Origin: Marinisporobacter sp.
Lineage (GTDB): Bacteria; Bacillota; Clostridia; Peptostreptococcales; Thermotaleaceae
Length of the DNA stretch: 64,000 nucleotides
Direction of reading: 5' to 3'
Assembly (NCBI GenBank): GCA_025210395.1
Contig: JAOARV010000040.1
Span: 30,348-94,347 of the forward strand
A program made the translations under genes and the position numbers. Below the pieces are notes generated by a model. The model made no database searches and was not told the DNA's origin. It saw only the letters and a program-made list of their open reading frames with translations. Positions 1 to 9,130 of the stretch are shown here, in pieces (positions within the stretch are counted from its first letter, which is position 1; each line of letters starts with the position of its first letter).

Positions 1-208
1 CGCTATGTATGGGTTGAGGCTGCATGACCATCCCTGCCCCTCCGCCATATGGATAATCATCAACTTTTTTATGTTTACTACTGCTATAATCTCGAATATT
101 GGTTACATCAATATGCAGAATTCCCTTTTCTCTAGCTTTTCCAATAATACTTTCTCCTAAAGGAATTTCAAACATATTTGGAAAAAGGGTTAGAATATCT
201 ATTTTCAT
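1..208 (-). CDS. trmD: tRNA (guanine-N1)-methyltransferase TrmD, N-terminal part, cut by the window edge
   Basis: TrmD methylates G37 of tRNAs using S-adenosylmethionine, which prevents frameshifting. The reverse-strand frame from the ATG at 208 reads [14 protein letters not shown], the usual TrmD start. It continues through [18 protein letters not shown], the conserved glycine-rich segment of the family. Only about the first 69 residues are inside the window; the rest lies to the left. The ATG overlaps the TGA of rimM by four bases, so the two genes are very probably translationally coupled. Identification is confident despite truncation. Confidence 0.95.
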   Translation of the reverse strand, partial: MKIDILTLFPNMFEIPLGESIIGKAREKGILHIDVTNIRDYSSSKHKKVDDYPYGGGAGMVMQPQPIHS

Positions 209-717
209 TCTATCAGTCCTTCAATGGGCGTTACAATCATTTGACCCTTTTCTATACTAATTTCTTTGATAAATGCACCTACAGCGGGGATCAATATTGT
301 TATTTTAGGGTTTTTAGCATCCTCTATTTCATATAAGTCTTGTCCTGTATTTTGAATAACATTTTTAACCGTTCCAATAAATTTTTCTTCATCTGTAAAA
401 ACTTTTAATCCAATTAAATCAACGATTAAATAAGTATCTTCTGGAAGAACACGAGCATTTTCTCTATCTATAGTAAGATATTTATTTTTTAATCTTTCCG
501 CTTCATTTCTATCATTGATTCCTTTTAATTTTAGTAACACGAGATTATTTTTATATCGAACTTTTTCTATATAAATTTTTTCTTCTCGATTATCATCCAT
601 ATAAACCCATTCTAATTCTTCAAATCGTTCTTTATAATCTGTCAAAGGATAAACTCTTACTTCTCCACGAATCCCTTGTACATTTACAATTTGTCCTACC
701 TTTAGTAATGTTGGCAT
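205..717 (-). CDS. rimM: 16S rRNA processing factor RimM
   Basis: RimM binds the 30S head with ribosomal protein S19 and helps 16S rRNA maturation. The 170-residue product has the family length. The N-terminal beta-barrel (about residues 1-90) opens with [24 protein letters not shown], including the GIRGEVRV signature. The C-terminal PRC-barrel (about 95-170) contains LIGLKVF and ends with [13 protein letters not shown]. It lies between khpA and trmD, its standard position, and overlaps trmD by four bases. A 15-bp inverted repeat lies just upstream. Confidence 0.96.
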   Translation of the reverse strand: MPTLLKVGQIVNVQGIRGEVRVYPLTDYKERFEELEWVYMDDNREEKIYIEKVRYKNNLVLLKLKGINDRNEAERLKNKYLTIDRENARVLPEDTYLIVDLIGLKVFTDEEKFIGTVKNVIQNTGQDLYEIEDAKNPKITILIPAVGAFIKEISIEKGQMIVTPIEGLIE

Positions 718-760
718 CTTAACACCTACCCTTATGAGCGGTTCTTTTATTATTATGTAT

Positions 761-794
761 TATAAAAGGATTAGGTATCCCTAATCCTTTTATA
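761..794 (-). terminator. Inverted repeat between khpA and rimM, possible attenuator
   Basis: Arms at 761-775 and 780-794 pair perfectly over 15 bp around a 4-base loop. Each arm carries a run of four T or A, but no long U tract follows the stem on the minus strand. It could be a weak or leaky terminator lowering rimM-trmD expression relative to rpsP-khpA, or an RNA processing or stability element. The structure is seen; the function is inferred. Confidence 0.55.
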
Positions 795-796
795 AA

Positions 797-1027
797 CTAT
801 TGAATAATCTCTACAACCACTCTTTTGTTTTCTTTTGTTGCAGCAGCCTTTGCAACAGTTCTAATAGCTTTTGCTATTCTACCCTGTTTACCAATAACTT
901 TACCCATATCATCTGGGGCAACTTTTAGCTCTACAATTAGTGATTGTCTTCCTTCGATCTCAGTAACAAAAACTTCATCTGGGTTATCCACTAAAGCTTT
1001 AGCTATTGTTTTTACTAATTCACCCAT
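797..1027 (-). CDS. khpA: KH-domain RNA-binding protein KhpA (YlqC)
   Basis: This 76-residue protein is a single KH domain. The GxxG loop is visible in DDMGKVIGKQGRIAKAIRTV, around residues 40-58. KhpA proteins bind RNA, often with KhpB (Jag), and affect cell elongation and division in streptococci and stability of small RNAs. The gene follows rpsP with a 24-base gap, the standard Firmicute order rpsP-khpA-rimM-trmD. No ylqD-like gene lies between it and rimM, unlike in B. subtilis. Confidence 0.93.
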   Translation of the reverse strand: MGELVKTIAKALVDNPDEVFVTEIEGRQSLIVELKVAPDDMGKVIGKQGRIAKAIRTVAKAAATKENKRVVVEIIQ

Positions 1028-1051
1028 TTTTCACACCCCCCGAAAGCACAA

Positions 1052-1321
1052 CTAAGCTTTCTTTGACTGCTCGAACTTTTCTATAACACCATACTTTTTA
1101 AATAAATCTCTTACAGTATCAGTTGGTTGAGCACCATTGTTTAGCCATTTTACAGCTTTTTCATCATCAATTTTCACCTCAACTGGCTCAACAACAGGAT
1201 TATAATATCCTAATTCTTCGATAAATCTACCATCTCTAGGTGAACGAGAATCTGCAACTACAAGTCTATAGAAAGGCTTCTTTTTAGCTCCCATTCTTTT
1301 TAATCTAATTTTTACTGCCAC
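1052..1321 (-). CDS. rpsP: 30S ribosomal protein S16
   Basis: S16 is a small-subunit protein needed for 30S assembly. The product has the family motifs [20 protein letters not shown] near the N-terminus and [12 protein letters not shown] around residue 35. I place the start at the GTG at 1321 (89 residues, MAVKIRL), because AGGAGGTG sits six bases upstream. An in-frame GTG at 1330 overlaps the ribosome-binding site and is unlikely to be used. It is probably cotranscribed with ffh upstream and khpA downstream. Confidence 0.97.
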   Translation of the reverse strand: MAVKIRLKRMGAKKKPFYRLVVADSRSPRDGRFIEELGYYNPVVEPVEVKIDDEKAVKWLNNGAQPTDTVRDLFKKYGVIEKFEQSKKA

Positions 1322-1353
1322 TTTCTTCACCTCCTTTAAAATTGAATTTTTAT

Positions 1354-2700
1354 TTATCTTCCAAAGAATGGAAATTTCATTTTCCCACCCTTTTTCATAC
1401 CTTTTTCCATATCCGCAAATTGCTTCATCATCTTTTTGGTTTGTGCAAATTGCTTTAATAAACTATTTACTTTACTAACAGGCATTCCACTACCTTTAGC
1501 AATTCTTTTCCTCCTACTTCCATTAATAATAGAAGGATTTCTTCTTTCTTCTTTTGTCATAGACTGAATCATTGCTTCTATATGAATTAATTCTTTATCA
1601 TCTATTTCCATATTTTTCAATTGCTTGCTGTTCATACCTGGAATCATTTCAAGTAGTTGACTCATAGGTCCCATACTTTTCATTTGCTGTAATTGATCTA
1701 AAAAGTCTTCAAAAGAAAATTCCTGACTTCTTATTTTCTTTTCTAATTCCTTTGCCTTTTTAGCATCAAAATTAATTTGAGCCTTTTCTATTAAGCTTAA
1801 AACATCGCCCATTCCTAGTATTCTAGAAGCCATTCTATCTGGATAAAAAGGTTCTAAATCTGTTAATTTTTCTCCCATACCAACAAATTTAATAGGCTTT
1901 TTCGTTACTGCTCTAACAGAAAGAGCAGCTCCACCTCTTGTATCACCATCTAGCTTTGTTAGTACAACACCATCGATCCCCAATTTTTCATTAAAGTTTT
2001 CTGCAACATTAACAGCATCTTGTCCTGTCATGGCATCTACTACTAATAATATTTCTTGAGGATTTACTTCTTTTTTAATATCTTGTAACTCTTCCATTAA
2101 ATTTTCATCAATGTGGAGTCTACCTGCTGTATCAATAATAACTACATCATTTCCATGCTCTTTTGCATGTTCTATTCCTGCTTTTGCAATATGGACAGGA
2201 CTTACTTTATCCCCCATAGTAAAGACTGGAATATCTAACTGCCCTCCTACAACTTGTAACTGTTTTATGGCTGCAGGTCGGTAAATATCTCCAGCAACGA
2301 GCAAAGGTCTTTTACCCATTTTCTTTAAATTTCCACCTAATTTACCACTTGTAGTCGTCTTACCAGCCCCCTGCAATCCTGCTAACATATATACAGTAGG
2401 CGGTTTAGAAGAAAAAGTTAATTTTGTCTGAGTTGTTCCCATTAAAGCTGTTAATTCTTCATTAACAATTTTAATAACTTGCTGACCAGGTGTCAAGCTT
2501 TCCATAACCTCTACGCCAACAGATCTTTCTTTTACTTTGTTGATAAAATCTTTTACTACTTTAAAGTTAACATCTGCTTCAAGCAATGCAAGCTTTACTT
2601 CTCTCATAGCTTCTTTTACATCTTTTTCAGTAAGCTTTCCCTTACTTTTTAATTTCTTCAGAGCACCTTGAAGCTTATCAGCTAATCCTTCAAAAACCAC
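1354..2700 (-). CDS. ffh: Signal recognition particle GTPase Ffh (SRP54)
   Basis: Ffh binds signal sequences as they leave the ribosome and delivers them with FtsY to the Sec translocon. The 448-residue protein has the N domain, then the G domain with P-loop [10 protein letters not shown] near residue 108, DTAGRLHID and [16 protein letters not shown] methionine-rich M domain follows from about residue 300 ([20 protein letters not shown]). Translation starts at a GTG with GAGGAGGTGG just upstream. It is cotranscribed with ylxM, and the receptor gene ftsY is immediately upstream. Confidence 0.98.
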   Translation of the reverse strand: MVFEGLADKLQGALKKLKSKGKLTEKDVKEAMREVKLALLEADVNFKVVKDFINKVKERSVGVEVMESLTPGQQVIKIVNEELTALMGTTQTKLTFSSKPPTVYMLAGLQGAGKTTTSGKLGGNLKKMGKRPLLVAGDIYRPAAIKQLQVVGGQLDIPVFTMGDKVSPVHIAKAGIEHAKEHGNDVVIIDTAGRLHIDENLMEELQDIKKEVNPQEILLVVDAMTGQDAVNVAENFNEKLGIDGVVLTKLDGDTRGGAALSVRAVTKKPIKFVGMGEKLTDLEPFYPDRMASRILGMGDVLSLIEKAQINFDAKKAKELEKKIRSQEFSFEDFLDQLQQMKSMGPMSQLLEMIPGMNSKQLKNMEIDDKELIHIEAMIQSMTKEERRNPSIINGSRRKRIAKGSGMPVSKVNSLLKQFAQTKKMMKQFADMEKGMKKGGKMKFPFFGR

Positions 2701-2719
2701 TTTGCCACCTCCTCAGGGG

Positions 2720-3088
2720 CTATTTTTCTAATAGATCATAAGAAATTCTTTTAATTTTTTTTAGTTCTTCTAAGAAATAGTTCATATCCTTAGTTCCATG
2801 CTCATTATTTTCTATATCTTCAACAATATTCAAAATTTCTTCAATTTGCTTCTTTGTAATCATAAACTTATGAAGTAGCTTTAACTTCTCTTCATATTCA
2901 AACAACAACTTTTCTGATCGTTTTATGGTATCATATACAGCTTGTCTACTAACCTTTAGCTGTTCTGATATTTCCCCTAATGATAAATCATCATTATAAT
3001 ACAATCCTAATACTTGTTGTTGTTTTTTTGTAAGCAATTGTCCATAAAAATCATACAAAAGACTCATCTTTAGTATCTTCTCAAACAT
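2720..3088 (-). CDS. ylxM: YlxM-family putative SRP-associated helix-turn-helix protein
   Basis: YlxM proteins are small HTH proteins usually encoded with ffh; in streptococci they bind SRP RNA components and modulate Ffh GTPase activity. The sequence DFYGQLLTKKQQQVLGLYY followed by LSLGEISEQLKVSRQAVYD is the sigma-70 region 4-like HTH of this family. The MFEKIL start at 3088 (122 residues) has GGAAGTG at good spacing; the in-frame TTG at 3106 overlaps that site. It heads the ylxM-ffh-rpsP transcript from a strong promoter at 3137-3165. Confidence 0.9.
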   Translation of the reverse strand: MFEKILKMSLLYDFYGQLLTKKQQQVLGLYYNDDLSLGEISEQLKVSRQAVYDTIKRSEKLLFEYEEKLKLLHKFMITKKQIEEILNIVEDIENNEHGTKDMNYFLEELKKIKRISYDLLEK

Positions 3089-3136
3089 TATAACACTTCC
3101 TATCAAAAGTGTAAAGGTTTTTTGCTTTACAGATGT

Positions 3137-3165
3137 ATTTTAACTTACATTTCTTACTCTGTCAA
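3137..3165 (-). promoter_or_regulatory. Sigma-A promoter for ylxM-ffh-rpsP
   Basis: On the minus strand TTGACA (3160-3165) and TAAAAT (3137-3142) are separated by exactly 17 bases, a near-consensus housekeeping promoter. It lies between ftsY and ylxM, about 50 bases before the ylxM start. Downstream, TGTAAAG at 3125-3131 and its complement at 3110-3116 can form a 7-bp leader hairpin of unknown role. Confidence 0.75.
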
Positions 3166-3173
3166 CCTATTTT

Positions 3174-4349
3174 TTAATTTTCTTCTCCAAATAATGCATT
3201 CACAAAATCCTGAGGTACAAATTTTTGTAAATCATCCATCCCTTCTCCTACACCAATAAGCTTTACTGGAATATCAAGTTCTGAACTAATACCAAGAACT
3301 ACACCACCTTTAGCAGTTCCATCTAATTTTGTAAGTACTACTCCAGTTATATCTGTCACTTCTTTAAAAATCTTAGCTTGTTGAATGGCATTCTGCCCAG
3401 TTGTAGCATCTAATACTAAAAGTACTTCTTTAGAAGCTTCTGGATATTCCCTGTCCACAACTTTTGCAACTTTCCCTAATTCATTCATTAAATTCTTTTT
3501 ATTATGAAGTCTTCCTGCTGTATCGCAAATAAGTACATCCATTTTTCTAGCTTTTGCAGATTGTATAGCATCATAAATTACAGCTGCTGGATCTGCTCCT
3601 TCTTGGTGCTTAATTACATCTACCCCTACTCTATTTGCCCAAATTTCTAATTGATCAATAGCTGCTGCTCTAAAGGTATCTCCGGCTGCTAATAATACTT
3701 TTTTTCCTTGTGATTTAAGCTGATGTGCAATTTTTCCTATAGAAGTAGTCTTTCCTACTCCATTTACACCTACCATTAAAACAATAGTTGGAGAGGATTC
3801 TACATTTAAAGCATGGGTCTTCTCCATCTCTAATAGCTCTCCTAAGATCTCTTTTAATAATTCTTTTAAATCTTGTGCTTCTGTAATCTTTCTTTCTTTT
3901 GCCATACTTCTTAATCTGTCGATAATCTCCATAGTCGTATGAACACCTGCATCTGATGTAATGAGGATTTCTTCAAGTTCTTCAAATAATTCCTCATCAA
4001 CTTTTTTATAGGTTTTTAACACCTCATCTACTTTTCCTGCTATACCTTCTCTTGTTTTTGTAAGTCCTTTTTTTAATTTTGCAAAAAAGCTTAGCTTTTT
4101 TTCTCTCTTTTGTTCTTCAATTTGATTTTCTTCTTCCTTCTCCGTTGCATCCTCTGCTTGCTCTACTATTTTTTCCTGAATAGACTCCTCTATTTTTTCT
4201 AATACTTCTTCTTTTATTTCATTTTCAATAGGTTTTATCTCTTCTATGGGCTTTTCTATTGTATTCTCACTATTTTGAACATCTTCCTGTTCTTTTTTTG
4301 CACTTTCCTGGTTGTCTTTTTTAAACTTTGATATAAATTTTTTGAACAT
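3174..4349 (-). CDS. ftsY: Signal recognition particle receptor FtsY
   Basis: FtsY is the membrane-associated GTPase that receives the Ffh-ribosome complex. The NG core starts near residue 85, with P-loop GVNGVGKTTSIGK near 194, DTAGRLHNKKNLM, and TKLDGTAKGGVVLGI. Before the core is a highly acidic, low-complexity extension of about 75 residues (about 12-85) rich in E, K and Q, after a basic MFKKFISKFKK tip. That is longer than in B. subtilis FtsY and recalls the enterobacterial A domain. The start is the ATG at 4349 with GGGAGG eight bases upstream, giving 391 residues. Confidence 0.97.
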   Translation of the reverse strand: MFKKFISKFKKDNQESAKKEQEDVQNSENTIEKPIEEIKPIENEIKEEVLEKIEESIQEKIVEQAEDATEKEEENQIEEQKREKKLSFFAKLKKGLTKTREGIAGKVDEVLKTYKKVDEELFEELEEILITSDAGVHTTMEIIDRLRSMAKERKITEAQDLKELLKEILGELLEMEKTHALNVESSPTIVLMVGVNGVGKTTSIGKIAHQLKSQGKKVLLAAGDTFRAAAIDQLEIWANRVGVDVIKHQEGADPAAVIYDAIQSAKARKMDVLICDTAGRLHNKKNLMNELGKVAKVVDREYPEASKEVLLVLDATTGQNAIQQAKIFKEVTDITGVVLTKLDGTAKGGVVLGISSELDIPVKLIGVGEGMDDLQKFVPQDFVNALFGEEN

Positions 4350-4366
4350 ATTCAATTCCTCCCAAT

Positions 4367-7300
4367 TTAGCTAATTTTATCAGTAAGTTTTACAGATACT
4401 AATTTAGAAACTCCGTGTTCTTGCATGGTTACACCATATAAAGCATCTACAGATTCCATCGTTCCCTTTCTATGAGTTACTACAATAAACTGTGTTTCTC
4501 TTGAAAACTCTTTTAAGAACTCTGCGTATCTATATACATTCGCATCATCTAAAGCTGCCTCTATTTCATCTAAAATACAAAAAGGAGTAGGCTTTACTTT
4601 TAAAATAGCAAACAATAGTGCTATGGCTGTCAAGGCTCTTTCGCCTCCAGAAAGCAAGGATAAATTTTGCAACTTTTTCCCTGGGGGCTGTGCGATAATT
4701 TCTATTTTAGATGAAAGGATATCCTCCTCATCGTCTAATTTCAGTTGTGCCTTTCCTCCACCAAATAACTTTTTAAATACTTCATCAAAATTTACTTTAA
4801 TCCTTTCGAAGCTTTCTGCAAATTGTTTTCTCATTGTATTTTCCATCTCTTTAATCACTTTTTTAAGAGAATCAATGGCAGCTATTAAATCTTCTTTTTG
4901 TGCTGTTAAAAATTCATATCTTTCCATTACTTCCTCATACTCTTTAATAGCCTCTAAATTTACACTTCCAAGATCTCTGATCTTCTTTTTTAATAGCTTG
5001 ATCTTTCTAGATGCTTCTGGCAAATTCATATTTTCCTTTTTATAAGACAAAGCTTCTACATAAGTAATTTCATAGGTTTCCCATAATTTATTAAAATAAG
5101 ATTCTTGCTGCATTTCAAGCCTTGTAAGCTTTACTTCAATTTTATGGAGACTATCTTGTAATTCCCCTACCATTTCATTGATTTTTTTTAGGCTTTCTTC
5201 TACTTCTTCAAAATTTTTATAGACTTGTTTCCTTTTTGATTTTTCTTGCCCTAAATTAAATTCACATTGCTTTTTTAATACATCTGCATCTTTCATTTCA
5301 ATTTTTAGTCCATTTAATTGCTTCAGTAAACTTTCCTTACTTCTTATAAGTTCATGAATTTCTGTTTGCTTATTGTTTTTCAAACCATCTAGTTCTTTTA
5401 TTTTTAATGTTGCCATTTTTATATCTTGCTCAATATGCTTCCTTTTTTGCTCTAGAGAAGCAATTTCTATTTTTATATTTGTTACTTCACCACTTAATTT
5501 TTCTTTTTTTATTTTTTCCTCATCATAAGAGCTTTTACTACTTGATACTTGATCTTGTATCTCTTTTTCTTCATTTTCAAGCCTTTCAACTTCAACTCTT
5601 TTTATTTTTATATTTTTATCCGTATCTATCTGCTCCATAGTTAATTGTTCTATTTCTAAATCAATACGGCATATATTTTCTTGATAGGTTTTGATTTCCT
5701 TTTGAAGTTGATTTTTCTTATTTTCCATATTAATAAAAGCAATTTCTTTTTCTTTTAATAATCCATCTTGTTCATTTAGCTTTTTTTTAAGATTTATAAG
5801 CTTTGATTCCATATGATGGCTAATCTTTAGTTTTTCTTCGTATTCTACAGTCAAAGCTTTAATATGGTTATCTAATTCTTCTATTTCTCTTTTTCTACTT
5901 AATATATTTAATGTTTTTGAACGATAACTTCCACCCGTTATAGCACCACTAGGATTGATAATGTCTCCATCTAAAGATACCAGCTTGTATTTGTTTCCAA
6001 TTTTTTTAGAAAGAAGTATTCCATTTTCTATCTGATCTACAAATACAACTCTTCTTAATAGGGAACCTATTACATTTTTATATTCTTCTGAACAACCAAT
6101 CGAGTCTATGGCAAATCCTAAAAAACCTTTTTCATTTTTAAGTTCCTCTCTTTGAGGAAAGTTCTTCTTAAATCGATCCATAGGTAAAAAGGTCACTCTT
6201 CCTAGCTTATTTTTCTTTAAATAATAAATCATTCCATTGGCATCTTCAGTTTTTTCACAAACAATATTTTGCATAGCACCACCTAATGCAACTTCAACAG
6301 CAACTTCAAAGCCTTTTGGAACGTCAATAAGCTCGGCTACTACACCATAAATCCCTTTCCCTATCTGAGGATTATTTTTTGCATGAATAAGGGTATTTTT
6401 TACACTCTTATGAAAGCCTTCATATTCCTTTTCCATTTCTTCTAATAAATTCTTTCTTGTTTGCTTTTCCTGAATATTTCGCCTCAATTGTTCCTCTTTT
6501 TCTTTATTTTCTCTCATGCAATTGGTTGATTTTTCAATTTCTAAATCTATAAAAGTTCTTTCTTTTTTAAGATTTTCAAATTGATTCGTCATGTCTTTTA
6601 GCTGCTCTTGTACAATTTTTTCCTCTTTTTCAAGTGATTCTGCATCATTTTCTAGATTCTTTTTATCTTCTTCAATTTGCTTTTGCCGTTTTATAATATT
6701 GTTTTGAAATGTTATCAAACTATGCATATCACTTTTTATTGTAGCCGCTGTGTTTAATAAATCAATCACATTTTCTTTAGATTTTTCCATATCTTCTTCT
6801 TTTTTTTCTAATACATTCTTTACTTGGTTAAAATCATTTAATTTATTTTGTAAATGATTTTTTGTATCCTGTAAAAACCCACTTGCATTTTTTAAATTTT
6901 CTTCCTTTTCATCTAATTGGATCAGGAGATTTTTTTTACTTTCATCTATTTCTTTGATTTCATCCTTTAGTCTTTTCTTATTTTCAGTAATATTTAATAC
7001 TTTCTCATTACAAAGACCTAATTCTCCTTCTTTTTTCTCCATTAGATGTATAGTTTCAAATATATTATTTTGTAATTGTTGAATAGATTTGTCTATTGCT
7101 TCTATATTTCTTTTAGTTTCTCCATAATTCCCTTCAATTTCTTCTTTATCCTCAGAATAATGCTCTAATTGATTTCGTATAATATTTTCTTGTTCTTTCA
7201 ATGCTTCTATATCATATTTTAAGGTTTCTAATTCACGAATAAATAGATTGATTTCTAAATCCTTCAATTCTCCTTGAACTTCTAAAAAAGTTTTTGCTTT

Positions 7301-7930
7301 TTTACTTTGTTCTTTTAGGGGCTCTATCCTGGATTTAAGCTCTCTTATAATATCATCTACTCTAGTTAAATTTTGATTTGTATTTTCTAATTTTTTTTCT
7401 GAATCTTCTTTTCTACTTCTATATTTAACAATTCCAGCAGCTTCTTCAAACAAAAGTCTTCTATTTCCTGACTTATTATTTAAAATCTCATCTATTTTAC
7501 CTTGTCCAATAATAGAATATCCATCTACCCCTACACCTGTATCCATAAATATTTCTTTTATATCTTTTAATCTGCATAATGATTTATTAATGTAATATTC
7601 ACTTTCTCCTGAACGATAAACTCTTCTTGTCACTGTGACTTCTGAATAATCTACTGGAAGCTTATTTGATTCATTATCAAGAGTCAAGGATACTTCTGCC
7701 ATCCCAACAGGTTTTCTCTTCGTAGTTCCAGCAAATATAACATCATCCATTCTGCTTCCCCTTAAGGTTTTCGCACTCTGTTCTCCTAAAACCCATCTTA
7801 TGGCATCTGAAATATTGCTCTTCCCACTTCCATTAGGACCTACAATTCCTGTAACTCCTTTTTCAAACTCGATTCCAATCTTATCTGCAAAAGATTTAAA
7901 TCCATGTATATCAACTTTTTTCAGGTACAA
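4367..7930 (-). CDS. smc: Chromosome segregation ATPase SMC
   Basis: SMC forms the condensin ring with ScpA and ScpB. The 1187-residue protein has the expected architecture. There is an N-terminal ATPase half with Walker A GPNGSGKSN near residue 31, a long coiled coil, and a hinge around 525-680 (GIYGVVAELIDVPKGFE, DGDIINPSGAITGG). A second coiled coil is followed by the C-terminal ATPase half with signature LSGGERALTAIALLFAI and Walker B FCILDEIEAALDDAN. It begins at a TTG with GAGGTG seven bases upstream. FtsY follows after 17 bases, so the pair is cotranscribed. Confidence 0.98.
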   Translation of the reverse strand: MYLKKVDIHGFKSFADKIGIEFEKGVTGIVGPNGSGKSNISDAIRWVLGEQSAKTLRGSRMDDVIFAGTTKRKPVGMAEVSLTLDNESNKLPVDYSEVTVTRRVYRSGESEYYINKSLCRLKDIKEIFMDTGVGVDGYSIIGQGKIDEILNNKSGNRRLLFEEAAGIVKYRSRKEDSEKKLENTNQNLTRVDDIIRELKSRIEPLKEQSKKAKTFLEVQGELKDLEINLFIRELETLKYDIEALKEQENIIRNQLEHYSEDKEEIEGNYGETKRNIEAIDKSIQQLQNNIFETIHLMEKKEGELGLCNEKVLNITENKKRLKDEIKEIDESKKNLLIQLDEKEENLKNASGFLQDTKNHLQNKLNDFNQVKNVLEKKEEDMEKSKENVIDLLNTAATIKSDMHSLITFQNNIIKRQKQIEEDKKNLENDAESLEKEEKIVQEQLKDMTNQFENLKKERTFIDLEIEKSTNCMRENKEKEEQLRRNIQEKQTRKNLLEEMEKEYEGFHKSVKNTLIHAKNNPQIGKGIYGVVAELIDVPKGFEVAVEVALGGAMQNIVCEKTEDANGMIYYLKKNKLGRVTFLPMDRFKKNFPQREELKNEKGFLGFAIDSIGCSEEYKNVIGSLLRRVVFVDQIENGILLSKKIGNKYKLVSLDGDIINPSGAITGGSYRSKTLNILSRKREIEELDNHIKALTVEYEEKLKISHHMESKLINLKKKLNEQDGLLKEKEIAFINMENKKNQLQKEIKTYQENICRIDLEIEQLTMEQIDTDKNIKIKRVEVERLENEEKEIQDQVSSSKSSYDEEKIKKEKLSGEVTNIKIEIASLEQKRKHIEQDIKMATLKIKELDGLKNNKQTEIHELIRSKESLLKQLNGLKIEMKDADVLKKQCEFNLGQEKSKRKQVYKNFEEVEESLKKINEMVGELQDSLHKIEVKLTRLEMQQESYFNKLWETYEITYVEALSYKKENMNLPEASRKIKLLKKKIRDLGSVNLEAIKEYEEVMERYEFLTAQKEDLIAAIDSLKKVIKEMENTMRKQFAESFERIKVNFDEVFKKLFGGGKAQLKLDDEEDILSSKIEIIAQPPGKKLQNLSLLSGGERALTAIALLFAILKVKPTPFCILDEIEAALDDANVYRYAEFLKEFSRETQFIVVTHRKGTMESVDALYGVTMQEHGVSKLVSVKLTDKIS

Positions 7931-8013
7931 ACTATAACACCTCTTCTTTATTCATCACATCTAAATATTTTACCATATATACTCTCCCTTTTACATCCTA
8001 TAAACCTATTCAC

Positions 8014-8062
8014 AATGCAATTTAAAACTTATCTTCTGATTAGATAAATTTTAAATTGCATT
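8014..8062. repeat. Long hairpin at the 3' end of the radical SAM gene, upstream of smc
   Basis: Outer arms 8014-8027 and 8049-8062 pair over 14 bp. Inner arms 8029-8034 and 8042-8047 add 6 bp around a 7-base loop, with a single mismatch between the two parts. It covers the stop codon of the radical SAM gene. The minus-strand transcript has no U tract after the stem, so this may be an RNA stability or processing structure rather than a standard intrinsic terminator. Confidence 0.5.
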
Positions 8063-9130
8063 ATTGGCATATTCTTTCATATTCAATACAAATGTTTCTC
8101 CTCCTGATTGAATAATTTTTATGGACGTATCCTTTAAATCATTATTTCTGATGGTTTTTATTTTTTTTATGCTATATTTATTTTTAATAAAATTTATATT
8201 CTCTTTTTTATGTCCAACTAAGCTAGAAACATATCGATCATTTACTTGTATTTCTATGGATGAATGAGTTTTTATATCTTTTTTCAAAAAAGCATCATCA
8301 AGCATTTCTTTAAATATTTTTGCTTCAACTAGTTGTCGAAAGGACGGATGAAATGGACCTGCAATCACTTCTTTTCCTAGTAAAATATTTTCTGTAGGCT
8401 GAAGCCCTATTCTTATTACAAGTATTTCTGCCTTTAAAAACTTCAAAAGTAAACCTTTAGAAATAACTACTGCATCATCTATAGATAAGGATTTATAATT
8501 TCCTTGTAAGTACATTTTCTCTAAATATGTATCTTTTACTACTAAAGTAGGATAGATTCTTACAAAGTTTGGTGATAAATCAATCAGTTTTTGAGCTGTA
8601 AGATTTGCAATCTCTATTGTGTCCCCTGGCAAACCAATCATCATTTGAAGACCAATTTGAATAGGATACTTTTTCATTATTTTCACTGCGTTTACTACAT
8701 CTTCAGCCGTATGTCCTCGTCCACTCTTAATAAGAACTTCATAATTCATAGATTGAACCCCTAATTCTATAATAGATACACCATAATCTACTAGCATTTT
8801 CATGATAGATTCATCTATATAATCAGGTCTTGTAGATAATCGAATATCTTTGATCATTCCTCTTTTTTTCCATTTGTAGGCAATCCTCAAGAGTTCCTCT
8901 TGTTTTATTTTTTCAATACCTGTAAAGCTCCCTCCAAAAAAAGCAATTTCTACATATTTCTCATCTAAATTTCCTATAGTCCCTAAGTATTCCTCTATCT
9001 GATCATCTACTTCTTTAGCTGTAATTTCCTTTGTACGTCCTGTAATTTTTTTCTGATTGCAAAAAACACAATCAAAAGGACACCCTTTATGTGGAACAAA
9101 TATTGGAATAATATAGTGCTTTTTTGCCAA
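8051..9130 (-). CDS. Elp3-like radical SAM protein encoded between rnc and smc
   Basis: The 359-residue protein has the radical SAM cluster motif CPFDCVFC (C-x3-C-x2-C) at about residues 17-24, and FFGGSFTGI at about 63, typical of the Elp3-related branch. The rest resembles the HemN/Elp3 TIM barrel (GVQSMNYEVLIKSGRGHT, QIGLQMMIGLPGDT). I see no C-terminal acetyltransferase domain of full-length Elp3. It starts at a TTG directly after the rnc stop, and its ribosome-binding site lies inside the rnc end, so translation is coupled. Substrate unknown; tRNA modification is a guess from the family. Confidence 0.85.
   Translation of the reverse strand: MAKKHYIIPIFVPHKGCPFDCVFCNQKKITGRTKEITAKEVDDQIEEYLGTIGNLDEKYVEIAFFGGSFTGIEKIKQEELLRIAYKWKKRGMIKDIRLSTRPDYIDESIMKMLVDYGVSIIELGVQSMNYEVLIKSGRGHTAEDVVNAVKIMKKYPIQIGLQMMIGLPGDTIEIANLTAQKLIDLSPNFVRIYPTLVVKDTYLEKMYLQGNYKSLSIDDAVVISKGLLLKFLKAEILVIRIGLQPTENILLGKEVIAGPFHPSFRQLVEAKIFKEMLDDAFLKKDIKTHSSIEIQVNDRYVSSLVGHKKENINFIKNKYSIKKIKTIRNNDLKDTSIKIIQSGGETFVLNMKEYANNAI

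Noticed and set aside
4623..5045. Long plus-strand frames opposite smc
   Set aside because: They are shadows of the smc coding sequence, with no ribosome-binding site and low-complexity translations rich in F, S and L.
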